Source of the DNA: Pyxicephalus adspersus | Lineage: Eukaryota; Chordata; Amphibia; Anura; Pyxicephalidae | Direction: 5' to 3' | Assembly (NCBI RefSeq): GCF_032062135.1 | Contig: NC_092862.1 | Span: 63,519,693 to 63,583,692, forward strand | Length of the DNA stretch: 64,000 nucleotides | In this document: in pieces, positions 1 to 15,500 of the stretch | How positions within the stretch are numbered: position 1 is the first letter of the stretch | Layout of the letters: each line of letters begins with the position of its first letter | Translations under genes and position numbers: made by a program | The notes under the pieces: generated by a model | What the model was told of the DNA's origin: nothing | The model's database searches: none | Seen by the model: only the letters and a program-made list of their open reading frames with translations

Positions 1-321
1 CTGCATCGACTGAGTTACCTGCATAAATTTTGCTGAATGTAATGCACAGCTTTATAAAAAAGCCCTCATTCTAGGAATACATCACCACCATAAACGTACT
101 CTTTCATTTAAAAACACACCCCCAGTTAATTCTGTATAATCACTTTTGTGGTTTGTTCTGGTTAGTGTTCTGTGAATCTACCCTCTCTATTACAGCTACT
201 AATAGTTTATGAGATCCTTTAATCCTATTTGGCAACACTATCATAATGGTTCCGGAAACTTTTGTAAATACAAAAAGAGCAGGATTATGGAAACAAAAAA
301 TGTGAGGTTGGTATAAGGTAC
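1..321 (-). other. DSP: DSP intron 15 (partial)
   Basis: This is non-coding sequence after the exon 15 donor. I see no acceptor with conserved desmoplakin coding sequence to its left, so exon 16 lies outside the window. Confidence 0.8.
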
Positions 322-551
322 CTCTAGATCTTCTATTCTGTTGGAGATATCTCGGAGGGAATCGTTGGTGACATAATAAACATTTCTCTGTAGGATTCGA
401 GTTTCATAAATCTCCAGTTGCTGGCGAATTTTTTGAAGTTCTAGCAAAAATTGGTTCTCCTGCTTCAGCCTCTCCTGGTCTATCCCAATACTACTGGTGC
501 TACTTTTCACATTTGAACTTTGGGTCTGGGTGACATATTCTATTCTTTCAC
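322..551 (-). CDS. DSP: DSP exon 15
   Basis: This exon encodes codons 651-727 and brings the frame to a clean codon end. A poorly conserved polar start (SERIEYVTQTQSSN...) gives way to the conserved LLELQKIRQQLEIYETRI helix and an ISNRIEDLE end. The acceptor is GTCTCTCAG and the donor is GTACCT. It is the last exon in the window; the following coding exons lie to the left of base 1. Confidence 0.93.
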
Positions 552-3500
552 CTGAGAGACAATCAAATAGAATAGTATTTTAAAATAACAATAAAGATTT
601 TTTCACGCATATATTTGAAACATGTCCCATCACCCTTAAAACATGCTTCCATAGAGCCATAAACAGAAAAAAGATCATATGAGTAGTTACTTAAGGAATG
701 TAAAAAACACATAGCAGAATGTGTTCCTATATGTGATTTAAATCCATTAGCGCATACACTGTACATGTATATCCAATGTCTTGCAGACTAATGCACATCT
801 AACACATTTCAGTGCAGTATTGTAAATGACTGATTATGTTTAAGCAGTATTCAAGTAGGTTACAGTACATATTATTCAGAAATACATACTGGTGGAAGGT
901 GCTGGTGGTTTTTTTGTTATAACAGTTGTAGTTTCTCGAGTCTGGTATCCAGGGAGTTGAACCACCAATTTCTGATAATGATTTTGTGCTTCTGAGAAAT
1001 GGGATTGCATTTTCCTCTTCTCTTCATCACCAAACATGTTTGAGCCCTGACTGTTCCTCATGAATTCCTGGTAATGTAACTCCAGATCTGTAACCACCTT
1101 TTGGTAGTCCTCTTGGCGCATAGTCTTCAGCTGTAACATGAAGTCATGCTTTTAATAACCAAGTTAAATCTTTTACTTACACAGTGGTTAGTGAAACTCC
1201 ATATTCTAAAAAAAAAAAAAAAAAATATTTGTAGACATCAGAATTTAAAATAAAAAGGACAAAGTCATTACCTTAGCAAGTGTCATTGCTCGAATTTTCT
1301 CAATGTCAATCATACAATAGTGCCAGGACACCAAACTCTTCATGTTGATATAAAGCTGGCTCCACAGAGCTAAAATTGCTTCATAAAACTGTTCAATCCT
1401 GAAAAAAAAGGGTGTATGTGTATATTTTTTAAAAACTGTTTGTGTTAAATCACATACTAAAATTCTTTGTTTTAATGTGAAAACACAACTATTTGATTAT
1501 ATTGTATCTTAGCATTCACTGAAATGTACTACATAGAGCTGTACTTAAACCCACTGACTTGCTAGATCCTTCACCTACCCCAGACAGCTTAAAAAAGACA
1601 GTTTGAAAACTTTAGGTGAATACATCCCACACAGACTTAAAAAATGTGGGAAACTGTGTCCTGCAGTGACTAGGGGTTCGGCAGAGCAGCTACAGTGGCC
1701 AGTAGAAGGTACACCATTCAACACACCAGGGGTGATAAATAGTATGGAGGTTTGCAGAACAAAGTTTGAAGAAATTGGCTGTATAAAACATCCTTCTTCA
1801 CAGGATACTAGCTGAATACCTGTGACCCTTACAGTAACAGTAATGAACACAAGCAGATTTATTATAAACTTACTTGGAAGACAAATCCACAGCTTCTGGG
1901 TTTGGTGGTGGGATGATCAAACTGACAGAAGGAACTACCATATCCAACCCACCAGGACCAGTCACGTTCCATTTGCTGCGTTGTGAGTTGTTCTTCAGAA
2001 TGCATTCATCTCCCTTGTGTATTACTTTCTGTATTGAGGTTGTAAGATTCTAGTTATTTTTGGCATTTTTGTAGAATTGGGGATCTATTTATCAATCTCA
2101 TGTGTTAATGTAATAAAATACTAAAAGCCAACATGTTATGTAGATTTAGTTAGAACAAACACGTCATTTAAAAAACAATTTTTTTTTAAAGGCCAACAAA
2201 TCTAATTTAGATCCAAGAATGTTTTGTGAGTGTGTAAGAAAATCCCCTTTTATTATGTTTTTGGTGTTATAATTTTTTTTTCACTTAAGCTCATTGGTTT
2301 TTCAATTTCGAAAAAATAGCACACTTCAACAATTAAAAGACAGCAACTTCTCCATAGCAGTCACTGCAATGCTGCTCTTTGTGCTATTATACCTCTTGTG
2401 GTTAAAAACGGACCATATGTGGAAACAAGACAAGAGATTAATTACTGCATGATTCTCTAAATTCATATGAACCTGTTCCAAACAAACTTTGCTTTGAATA
2501 AATGTAAATCTACATTACCTGGTCCTGCTTGTAGTCACAAAGTGCCTTTAGAACAATTGGCTTGTCCCTCCTGTAGTCTGGATTGCGTGGTTTTAGTTGT
2601 ATTATTTTCTTTGATTTATTGACTAGGTTTTGAACTTGCCTTTTATATTCATTAATTTTATCCCGCTCTTTCTAAAATTTAAAAGAGAGAAAAAAAAGAA
2701 GTGATTAGGATTTAAAAGTTTGATTAATAGCAACATCAACCTACACCATGAGGGTTCACCAAATGGTTAGTATGGTGAAATTTTCCCTCCACCACATCAT
2801 TTCTGTAATACTTTGTTGTTTAAATGACTCTGGCAGTAGAGGTTGTAGGCTTTTTTATTTCTTTTTAACCTTAAAAAAAAAAAACAATCCTAATAAGGTT
2901 TTCAGATTTATCTTTATCCTATCCCCTGCTATTCCAAATATATAGTTTGATTGTAAAGCTATAAGATTTATGGCTTATATGGTAAAATGATAAACACTAT
3001 TTTCAGTTGGCCAATAAATGTCTAAAGGCTTCTTTACCTCAAGTGCAATAATTGACCATGATAATATTAGAAACAGTGTATAAATTTAAATATATAAAAC
3101 TGGTCAGGGGCATTTGATTTGTTCTCTCTTGCCGGCATTTTAAATAGCAGGACCAATGTGTGGGAGAGGTGGATGTGGCATCATGGCAACTGTATCTTTC
3201 TATTGTCACCTGGCAGTAAAAGTAAATCTCCTATACCCAGTGTCTAGACCAGGTTGCCCACTATATTATATTTTTTAAACTTAATGTGTATACTTTATAC
3301 TGTACTAAATAAATGTTAAGGAATTTTTGATGCTTCAAATAAAAATTTGCCATTATACATTTTAAAACCTACACAATAAATAGAACATACAAGTAACAAA
3401 CAATGTATACTTCACTAATGGTAGTTTTATTTTCAACTCCTAGTAAACAAACATTGTCTTGGTTTTCAATTATGTATTGTAATCTTCAAATACCTCAAGA

Positions 3501-6500
3501 TCTTTAATCATTTCCAAGACGCGTTGCAGCGGCATACTTTTGTCACATGGGTACTTCTTTCGGATTGTATCCTGAAGAGTTGTCAAATAGTTTTCTGTGC
3601 TCTGTGCCTCATCAAAAAACTATATATAAAGAAATTAATTCAGTAGTAAGAATAAGACATCAAAATAAATGTAGTAATATGTAGCAATAATGGCAGAATC
3701 CTATAGCAAATACTGCTTTTCATGATGTAAACCAGAAGTATTATGCTCATATTATATTATTTCAGTCAGGCATTGTTGGGTTATGCTAAGTAAATTACTT
3801 AGTAAAGGAAAATATAAAGTTCGTAATCAATGACTTACTTGGAAATAGGCAGCATTTTCTTTCAGATGGACATCTATGCATTTGGTGATTTGAAGAATCC
3901 AGCTCCACTGAGTCTGTAGTGTATCCATGTAAGCCTAAAAGACAAAATGCCCTTGTTAACATTTCTGCAGTAATCATCATTGAGGGAACAAAGGGTCCAG
4001 AAGAGGCCAGACTCATTGGGACAAACCTCTGAGGATGGGTTGGTTGGAAGTGCCAATGTCACTTATCACTAGAGTAGGTAATGTTCAATATTCAGATAAA
4101 AAACTGTTACTGCATGCTGCTTTACATTGTACAGTAGTGCAATGCTAAGGTGCACCTGGGGTGCCATTAACAAAGAATGTCAACCCAGCACCCCAACGCA
4201 TGTGCCATGTGTTGCTTTACCACACGCATTTCATGGTAATATTGTTAGAATTACCTCAATCTTGTCTGCTGCTGGGTGCTGGTTGAGAATCAGCTGATCA
4301 CTGTCTTGCTTGATCTTATTCAAGTCCTTTTCTTTTACTTCCAACTGGCTCATCAGTTTCTGGAAAGCAGCAATGGAAAAATCATTTACTATTTAAATAT
4401 ACTATTTGAAATAAATACTGCACTGTTAAATTTGTTGCTTAGTCCACTGCTTTATTTCTTAAAATAAATGTTACCTACTTAAAAAAAAATAGGACCATAA
4501 ACATATTTTAATTAGATGATTTTTGTATCCCTTTTGTATTTATGGTGCTCCTCTGTGCCCTGGTAAAATTACCAGCAGTCCATAAACTTTGTTATGTGCA
4601 GGTAACTTACAGAAAATGATTCCTGTTTTCTGGGAATGTCTCTGTTTTTGTCACTCCAATCATAGACCAGTTCTTCTTCCTCTTTGTCATTGATCCACAT
4701 AATTTCTTTGGATGTGGCCTGAATGATGTTCTGCAGCTGCCGCAACTGATCCATTCTTTCAAAAGAAGCTTTCTAAATGTATGAAATTAATACATCAAAA
4801 TAAGGCTATAACTAATACATTGTATATATAAATACATCAAAACAAATTCTACAAAAATAAAGTAAAGTAGGATTGTAATCTTTGTAGGGAAATGTGCTTT
4901 TCTCCTCCTGGGTGATTGTTGTACTTGTCAAGTATGTGGGGTTGTAGTGTATAGGCCTTATTTATTGTACAGCACTGTGTAACATGTTGGCTCTTTATAC
5001 ATAAAAAATAAAAATAACAATTATAAAAACAGTGAGCAATAAAGAACTTTATGTAATTTAGGGAAATTCTCAAGTGATTCTGCCACTTTTAAATCATTTT
5101 TCTCATTTATGTGTTTGTTGTATCCTAATAATCTGAATCCTAACAAAAACAAATTCAAGTCTTACCAGCAATCCATCATACTCTTCTTCTAGTTGGTAAA
5201 TGGCACCTTTTTCTCTCTGTTGTGGGGAAGATGAAATAAAAAAAAAAAAATATTTGTGATGCTGTTATTCATATTGAATCAAATATCAGTGACCTATAAT
5301 GAATCCCATACAAGTTTATTTTGCATGCTAAAATAGGTGGCAAGTTCAAGCTTTGCTCATTGATTGTTACAAGTCACAGTCTTCCTCACCTATTATCGTT
5401 GTACACTGTTTATATTTAAAAAAAATGCCCCAATATCTGGAAAATTTGATAAATGTAGCAGTTATGTGACCCTTACCATTTAGGACTCCCACATCCCTAC
5501 GCATGGACATGCAGCATTAAGAACTATATTTCTCTCTATGCAGTGCTTAGACATTGCTGCAGGATGCTGCTGAATAGACATAAGTGCAGCGGTAAGGGGT
5601 AAGTGTGATGACCGAGTACCTGTAATCCTTGGGACAATGGGAGGCAAATATATAATGGCCAAAGCCAAGGGGAAGAGGTTAAATGACACTAGTTCCAATC
5701 CATCCAGGGAAGTGGGACAGCATGAGTGTGAACCAGTGTGAATGACAATAGTGCACTATTTTAGAAGGATATTGAGGCAAAAAATGACAATTGAAAATGG
5801 ATACAACTTTTAAAGCAAAGCACAACTTTATTATAAAAATATTCCCATATCATTTCTAAAAAACCAAACATGTTGACTATAATCTTACATTTTAGGTACT
5901 GTAAAGGTATAACATAAAAATGGATGGTTACCAGATCTGCTTTAATTTTGTCAAGCTCCCAGCGGTAGTCAGCAATCGCATTGTGGAATTTTCTGTGGTT
6001 GCTAATTTGCAGTTCGACAGAAGTGGCATCAAATCCCCAATCAACACTCTCCATCTGACGCTAAAAATACAAACAGGAGTTTGAATGATTATTCGTGATA
6101 TATAGCCTAACTCCAGGCAAATCATTTTATTTAGTTTTGGATGAGGCTGATAATTGGTTTGTTTTGCTGGTTAAATTTTTATTGATCTGACCTTGTGTTG
6201 CTTTTTTTCTTTACTTCCCTGTCAAATGCTCAGAAAATGGGAAAAACATCCCCAACAGAAACAAAGGCTTTTTGTCAGGTTCTTATTACTGTGTCCCCAC
6301 TTAGATAACTACTTTCTTCAAGTAGTCAGGGTGTGGCAGAATGTCACTAAAACAGGACTTGCTACTTTGTTAACTCATTTTACCACAGTTACATAACTAT
6401 GAACACTGCACAGAAGACCCATGAAAGGTGGAATGTTTGAGAATTGGCAATTGGGAATGTATTTATTGGTAAAAAATACACTCTGTGTGGTATATATGAA

Positions 6501-9500
6501 TGTCTAATGCACTAAAAATTTACAAAATTGAATAAAAACCATTGACATAAAAAATAATTAGTCTTTTCACCTTTGAAGACCTTTAATTGCTAGAACACAA
6601 AGGTGCAAATTAGTATTGCAAAACCTTTATTTGCAGTAACCTAATGTTATGGAGTATGTGTGATTACATACACATTACTCCTGTGCATGGCAAGGAGCAT
6701 ACATGCTTTGCAGACAACACCCATAACCTGAATAACATTAGTTGTGCGCGTGTATCATGCATGGATATAAGAAATACATGTTTAGTAAATATATCTTTAC
6801 CACATTTAGTACATTTTATAAGACGTGATGTTTGAAAAAAAAATGTAGCTTTAAGTTTTTAGTTTTGTAGAAAAAGAGAATTCTTGAAGAACTGAAAAAA
6901 AGATGGGTGGGGATGTGAATAATGTATAATTCAGAGCAGTAATTGCAGTGCTGAAGCAACATGCTATACAGCGGCACACCCATACCTGCAGGGGTGGTGG
7001 CACCTTTCCAACAAGGGAAGCCATTCTGAACATAAAGAGTCACTTAGGACTTTGAGCTTTAATAATAAATGCAGACAGGCTAGACTGGAGCTATATGTGC
7101 TGACTTATTGCTATTATCCCTCATCATTAATACTCTAACAGCTATTGTTGCAGGACTACGGCTCTGGAAAGTTGCTATCACAAAGCATTAAAAACCTGTT
7201 TTATGCACATAATATTTGTGGAAAACAGAAAGATAATGGATAATACTGGTATTAGTTTTGTGGCTGTGTTTGCAGGCCTTTTCACTTTGTCGCACTGCAG
7301 AAAAAGCAGCACAGAGGAGGCCATTTATCAGTTTTGCCACACAGCAAGGCAATGCTTAACAGAATCAGTGCGGGATATTTTCAGATGTATTTACTACAAT
7401 TTTTTGAGACAGACAACCACAGGTTATGACCTGTATGACAATGTGTCAGAATGAAAGGCAGTGCAACACACAAATACCTGAATATTAACCCGTGTTGCTG
7501 TAAATTACACTGCAAAGAGCTAATAAGAATAGTCCTAATATTACAAAATCAATTCTCCTATAATCAAGTATTCAGGTGGTTCCTTTTGAATAATTTTCAT
7601 CTGTGAAGTGGAGCTCTAGTTAGGAAGTGTATTGACATAAATGCTTTTTCTAGTTTGGTTTGTACCTACCCTTTGCTGACGGATTTGGTTCAATGTTTCC
7701 GTGGTTGTACGCTTGGTGTAATCATCCCATCCTGAGCCACTCTGAGAGGAAAATCCACCACCCTTTGACCCTTTGCGCAAGCGTGGAGCTTGAATGGCTT
7801 TATCAATGGCACGCATTTGATCATAAAGCTGAAGCAATCTAGAAAAACACAATATATTACTGTGTGGTAAGGAATTTTCACATGAACACACAGTACAAAA
7901 ATATTTTACATGATTGGTACCTTCTATGATAAGAATCACATGATTGTCCCATCATACTCATTTCCTTGATCAATCCCTCCACCATATCCATTTGCTCACG
8001 GGCACCCCCAAGACAATCTTCCAGATCCCTATTACGGAGCAATGTGCCTCCATCTCCATACTGCAGTTCCTGCAGAATAAAGAAAAATAAAATATTATCT
8101 AAGCATCAAAGATGGTTAAAGCAGAATTGCAGGAAGACATAAATAAAAGCTCTGTATTCATTTATAAACCAGCAAAGAGAAGGATGGGATACCTATTCTG
8201 GACTGGATGAAAAAATGCAAATTTGGGAGGAAAAACCTAAAGTACCTATAATCGTGATCCATCTAGATTTTTAAATGATAGTCTGAAGAAGTGCACAGAT
8301 AATGCATGGCCATTCACATTTTATTTCTATTATTCTATTGAGTTTCATCTGTAGGACCAGTATTTCATGCATATATGTTGGGTGACCTGAGTCTGCACAG
8401 GCTCAGAGATCATTCATCTTAAACTGAACCCACATGCAGTTTGTTCTAAAGCTGGAACTTCCCTTTAAAGTGTTGGGTGGTATTCAGAAAATGTGTTATC
8501 CTAATAAGGATACTACTAGGACAGAGGAAAATGTTGGCAGGTTGCTGCCGTCGTTTTTGTAATGTTGACTAAAATTAGGAAAATTAAATTTTAAAACATT
8601 AGCTAAACCTAAACTTTACATCCTCCTATGACAAAATCACATACAAGGTTTTCTGTTCATCCTTTGGGCAGCGCTTCTGCTACCCGATTTCCATGAGATA
8701 TCAGAAAAGACATACGTCATGGGCTCAACATTTACATAAAGCACACCTCCTATGTAGCAGAGCTTTTTTTATGCCATAAATCTATCAGCATCACCATCAA
8801 TGGGTGGCACTTGTGCGGTAGCTTGCAGGGGAATTTCCCTCAGTAGCTGCTGATCAAAATGAATTAATCTTCTTATCAAGTGCAGGATACACTTGTACAG
8901 ATTAGTATTCTCTGGTTACACTACCAGGTGTATAAACTACTTCACAAGTACACCCAACTTTAGAGATGGAACTATTGTGACCATCAGCTATTCAACAAGT
9001 ATGCTTCCTAAAGGTAACATACAAGTGTACCAGGCATTACAGATAAAATCATTTTTGCCACCAGCTACTGTGCTTATTTGCCCTCCCCAGCTACCCTACA
9101 AGTGCTACCCAGTAAAGTGGATATCCCTGGAATTAAGGAAGAAATCATGCAGGTGCTGGTATGCACAATGGTAGCACAAGACAAACCAGCAAGTGACAAA
9201 TACAGAAGAATGCAAGACATGGCTGGACTGCAGCTTAAAAATTGCAGACTTAAACATTAATCTAAAGGTAAATTCATAATCAATTATTTTGTCTTTTTTT
9301 CCTGTATGTCCTGTTCATCAACTTTAGACTAGATGGAAAGAATTTTGTTAAAATTCAAAGGTCTAAGAGGAATGTAACAAGCAGCTGATATATGTGCAAG
9401 GCCTAAATATTTGCTGGTAAAATAATATGCATATTAAAATGCATTACACAATGCAAAAGCACTAGTATTTGGTTTATAATACTTTCTTGTCTTTACCCCT

Positions 9501-12500
9501 GGAAAAGGGATTGGATGCCTGTATTCTAGAGTTAAATGGGTCCAAAGATTTGATTTTATAAGTGTTGCTCCCTTTCTGAAGTGCCGCCACTATGGAGAAG
9601 TTACATTAGTACAGACAGACGTTTGCAGGCAGCTGCAGACATAGATATAATTGATGCAGTCACATAAATATTAAACAGCAGGGGTCTAATAGACATTATT
9701 CTGGCAGAAAAAGTCCACTTCTGTTGCACATAGCATGCAGATTAATAACCGACGCCTCAACTGAAAAAGTCTAACACCAAGTTACATGAAGCTTTCACCT
9801 ATAAACCAAATCACAGGAATATGCTAAATTCTACTCCAAATATTTACCTAATATGTTGCCTAAGTTACTTTATGGTGACTTCATTTTGTGAAAGCACAGA
9901 ACAGGTATTTTTCTAAAATACATGTTTTCACATATTGAAACTAGATGCCTGTCTATTCCCACTATCGCTTGAATTAAGAGCAAATATCCTGGCATTGGTT
10001 CTATAAAAGGCTTGCAGCAATATTGAAGGATTTGATCCAAAAATTTGGATGCATACATGAACTACATTGTTTATAGTTGATGATTTGTTGCATTTAAGGA
10101 AACCTTCTTTATAAAATTAAAAAAAAAGTTTATATATTTTTTCCACATATCTTGATTCCTCATTTTGATACACTTCATACAGTGGTGCTTTCATGCTGGG
10201 CTGCATCATAGATTACCTCAACATTATGTCTCCAATTAATCAATGATTCTGCAAATTAAAGTTGCAAACTAGAACAGCTCACCTGTTAGGTTGTGTTAAT
10301 TCCAATAAGTCTGCATTATTATGGGTTTTTTGTATACTTTACATCAGCTGAAAATATTTCCTTTTTTTTAAATATTGAACATAATGCATGACAAATATAT
10401 AGGAAAAATTAATATAAATTAACCTATTATAAATCAGAAATCGAAGCAAAATAATACTGTAAAAATTAAAGGCTCATTAAAAGAGAGATTAAAAAAAACA
10501 AACAAACAAAAACCAGCTTCTTTTGTATCTCCTAAATTCAGACCAGAGATCCCCCTTGCTAATTTTTGGTCATTAAACTAATTTTTGGACCCTCCCCAGC
10601 CCCAGGTAAAGGAAAAGCAGCACTGGGTTGAACTTATCCTTGTATTTCTCTGAATTCTCCTCCTGTTAGTATGCAGTTTTTTAGCACAAGAATAGGTAAG
10701 CTCCTTGGGCTGGTTTTGCCACTCACATTTCCGGCCTGTTGTACAGGGAGAGCAACATCCCAAATAAAGATGAAAATTTGGTACTTACCAGTACTTGCAT
10801 TTACAATACACATTTAATGATTTATAAATGATTACAGAGATGCATTCACATTGATACTTTATATCTGCCGAGATTTCAGCTTTGACAGACCACAGTTTAC
10901 CCCAGATATGGTGTTTGAACTTACTGGTACATCTAAATGGGGCTATCAAACAAAACTTTTGGAAAAAGGAAAATACTTACATGCTGCACAATCATCTCTG
11001 CTCTTGCTAAGCTGGCTGATATGGTCTGCAGCATATCCTGAACAGTATTTGGCCGCCGGGACATGGTACCACTTTGTCTGTTATGGAAAAAAAAACCATA
11101 ATTGTTATATTGGATAGTGAGGAGAATTATCAATTAGTATGCGCAAAAACTTCCCGGGGTAAAAATATGGGAGCATCAATCACCAGGACTGTCATCCTGT
11201 TCTGGTTTTACAAATGAGTCACCCACCTGAAAGACGCATATAGCCACTGAAGTGCTAGAACACCTGGACTTACCAAGTCTGAATAGTTAGCTTACATTTT
11301 TGGCATTGGGATAGATTTAACTAAATAGCTCCTGTCAACAGCTTCACTTAAAAGAAGCAAAACATTCAAAAAGAGATTTCTATCTTTCAACATCCAAGGG
11401 TATTTAACTAAGCGAATGGATCTATCAAACTACCCCTATTTACAATATCCTTTATAATGGTTACACAGCGTCCGATAGGGGGGTTCAGAAATGGGCCAGC
11501 ATTTTTATTACATTTGGTATTAGGGCACATTCTGCAAACTAATCTTATCAAAATCCAAAATCTACCCATACCTAATCACAACGTAGATTAAGTGTGCCCA
11601 AAGGTCTTATTTTGATTGGACAGTTATAAGATTATTTGTATTCCTTAAAACTGTTTTACTCAACTAAATCAACTTCATCACTAATTTTAAAAACAGAACC
11701 ATGCAAAGCAAATACTTTGCATAACTGTCAAACATAAATCCTTTACTGTCCACGCTGCTTATGCCACTTGTGCCAAGTTAAAGCCCAAATAAAGCCAAAT
11801 TTAAACAAAGCAAATCCTCAAAGCAAACTTTGATAATTAGTAAGAAGTGTATGTATTACCTTTAGAAAAAAAAAACTTTTGAAATTAAAAACCTCATTGT
11901 ATAAATGTGTCTTGTTTGTAGCTGTCTACCTCTGCATATAGGCAAAAAACCTCCCTTGTATTTATTTCCCATTGACATATTGAGAACTTCTAATTGCTCA
12001 CTGCCTACTTCCTGAGAAAGCCCCACTCTTTCATAATCTCTCCTGTACCTTTGAGTTTCACAGCGTCATACCTGAAAAACTTGTCACTGTCTGAAACTTA
12101 GGATAAGTGTAAAAAAACTTGTAGTACATTGTGCAAGCACATATGACCCAAGAAACAGATATTATATCCAGTGATTTACTTCTATTTAACTTGTTTAATT
12201 TGAGGTTTTAAAGAATAACTTGGCTAAAGTTTTTTTTACATTGTACACTTCTGGGAGATGCTGGCATTTCATGCTGCATTCAATTCTTCCATCTGCCAAC
12301 CCCTACATCACTGCACAATAGAGTAGCGTTGTAGGAGAACCACATAGTTTAGAAGGTGACTTGGAATTGTGTGAATATTCTTAACTTTTTTAGTAAACAA
12401 ACTTAAATATTTCTAAATGCTCACTTGTGAAGCACAGAAAAGATATCGGCCATACTGCCGGATCAATACACCTGATGAGAATCTAAGTGTTTTTATAAAA

Positions 12501-15500
12501 CATATTGACTTGTTTAGTAGTGGCCTGGCTCCAGGTCAGTTGGATAAATACTGATGACAGATTTGCTGTGTCTATATGGTTCGTGAACAGCAGCTAATCT
12601 CAGCCAGTTATAGACCAGTTTTTGCCAATCAAAAACTTGTTTTGACTAGTTACAATGTTGCTTTATATTAGTCTTTCAATGATACAAAGTATGATTTTTA
12701 AATACAGAAGTTTCATAGGAGTCCTGTGTAAAATAATTGGTAAAGGGCTAAACATGAAAAGTTATTTGTGTCGTTCTAATGGATTGAACAAAAACAGTAA
12801 AGATACAAATCAGGGGTAATGCTACAGAAGCGACTGCCGTACCATCTGTGTTTGGATGAGGTCACACAATAACATGAACGTTTTTCCACTTTGTCAAATA
12901 TTCATCGGTGTCAAACACCTTGCATGGAAGACTTATGCGACTGCCAAAACAAGCCTTTGCTGGTTTGGAATGGGTGGGAATGGTTTCATTTAAACAGTGT
13001 CTCAACTTGTATGCAAGTAACAAAAGGCTGATTATTATGCTGACTCATTTAAAAGATGTACAGGTTAGAGGAGCTTTGTAACATTCAACTAAAAATGTTT
13101 GCTGTAATTACACCCACATATAAAACTAGTGCTAGAACCAAGGGACAATTTACAAAAGAAATCAGAGCATACACTGGCCAAAAGTAAAACTCCTGGCAAC
13201 AGATAAATCAGTTCAGCTGTCTAATTTCTGTGTTTTAATTCTATGTAGGTTTCTTCAAGCAAACCTTACTTTTGCTACCTACAATGGTCATCAGGTAGGT
13301 ATGTATTATAATTATATAACAATTAAAGCCACCAGAACATGGTAACGTGTCCTTGTACCCACCCTGCCCATGACATGTGCATATAACTGGAACCAAGGAT
13401 GAAAGTACAAAAACACTACCTGGGCTTCATTAACTCAAGGTTCTACACATTTTCCAGTGTCAACATGTTAAATAAATATAGGGTGTTCACAGATAAATTC
13501 TGTAACTAGCAGAAAGGAAAATAAAACAACCATCTTCTTGAGGCCAGTATCACAGAAACAGGAAAGTACCGATTGCAGGCAATAGTTGGCATTATCATTT
13601 ACCGGTAAGTCAGTTTATTAACTTGAAGAAACTTTCATGTTCACAGCTATGTTAGTAGGCATGTGACAATTTCTGCAATGCTGCATGAAGAAGGGGGTCA
13701 CACAAATACTATGAGTGTAAATGAATGTCTCTTTGATGATCTGACCGTGTGCTGGTGACACCTTTAAAATGTTATGGATTAATGACAATGGCACTATTTA
13801 GGCAATGGTTCACTCCAGCACTTGTTTTTTTATGGTCATAAGGCTGTAAACATTGTGCTATAAGTGTTTTACATTTTTAGAATTTGTGAGTCCTGCTTAA
13901 ATTTGGCATTTGGAACCAAAAGAGTTTTGATTAATGATGTTTAAGGATTTACTGTTATTTTGCCTATTCAGAGCAAAGTAGCAGTACTTCCTAGCTCATT
14001 ATATTCCATTTAAGTATATTCACCTGTTCTCCCTCATTGCATTCCCACTGCAGCAAAACCATTACTGTGTTGCTATTACTGAGCAGGGCTATTAGGTATA
14101 GAAAGCATGTGACCTGCCCCAGGTAATAGCACTCTGGCACAAGAAGCCAACTACTTAAATCGAGTCCTGTTGGGTGGCAGTAGGGAAGCATGGAGGGGGC
14201 TATCAGTAGGCACCATCACTCTATACTAAATGGGTAGGTACAGTGCATTTTGACGTTTTTGGTCATAAAGTCAAAACAATCAAAGACTGAAGAATGTTTG
14301 GAAAGAAGTTACTGTATCTATATTAAAGGACGTTTGGAATAGAAATGGGAACAAAAACTTTCTTGGAAGAAACTTTCTGTGAAGAAAATCTTTTACCAAG
14401 AAAGATAAGTATTAGACAAAAACATGCTGTTCTCCCTTTTACAGAAGAGCTTGGCAACAGTCAAATCACACACAGTGCAGCTGAATAAGTGCAGCTTCAT
14501 TGCACTTAGCTTGTATGTAGTCAATCAGAATCAAGAATACTGGTCTTCATCTTAGGTGGCTTTTACTGGCATTTTGTTTGCACTAATTGTTATAAGGCAA
14601 TCTCTATTACGGGGACCTAAATCGTTTGTTAAATGAACCAGAGTATTTTAATGAGTTCTATGTATACCTAAATATGTAAAGAGATCACAATCTAGATTGG
14701 TATACATTTACAGAATATGTTGAAGATAAGCAAATCTGAAACTGCATGAAGACATTAAGAAAACTTCTATTGCATGGATAGAATTAGAAAACCATAAGGC
14801 ATGTTATTGAGTTTGTCAACAGACAATGCATCACAGACACAGAGAAATACCTGCTTAGGAAGGAATTACAATTTGTGTTAATGACTGCATTTTTTTGTGC
14901 AGAAGACCAACACAGCATATGCATTGTGTGCTGTGTTACCATTCACTGTTAATGGCAGGGAGCATTGTTAGGTTGTTGATCTGGCCACCTACCCATCCTA
15001 GACTATAAATAGATATTGAGGAAGCAGAACAAGTATTAGGTCATCCCTCTGCTCCTAATTCTGGGTATGTTATTGAAAGGAGACGAAGGCTTTGTACACA
15101 TGTGCAATAATTATTTTTGGAAAGGATCTTTCACGGTCCTTTCCAACGACTGCACGATGCATGAATGAGCGCTGTACATACGGCACCGTTCTGCTCTATG
15201 GAGAGGGGAGGGGAGAACAACGGAGCAGCACCCTGCTGTGCTCTTTCCCCCTTCACTTTCCAATACGATCGTTCGTCGTCCATCGTCCGTGGATCCACCA
15301 GGACAGGCGTTCAGACGATGGACAACCAGTGCTGTACACACGCCAGATTCTCATCCAATATCGACCCTGAGCCGATTATCAGACGAGAACAATTGCATGT
15401 GTGTACCTAGCCTAACAGCACAATGTAAAGCATGGAGTCTGGAGTCTGGTCTATTCCTACTCTGCTGTCCTGTTTTTTAAAAATATTGCAGTACGTCATA

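Larger units (their letters stand above)
552..5931 (-). other. DSP: DSP introns 5-14
   Basis: Ten introns of 141 to 822 nt separate exons 5-15 (intron 13 is shortest at 1131-1271; intron 10 is longest at 2672-3493). All use GT-AG ends. They are AT-rich with homopolymer A/T runs, and I see no repeat with recognisable ends or any additional exon in them. Confidence 0.75.
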
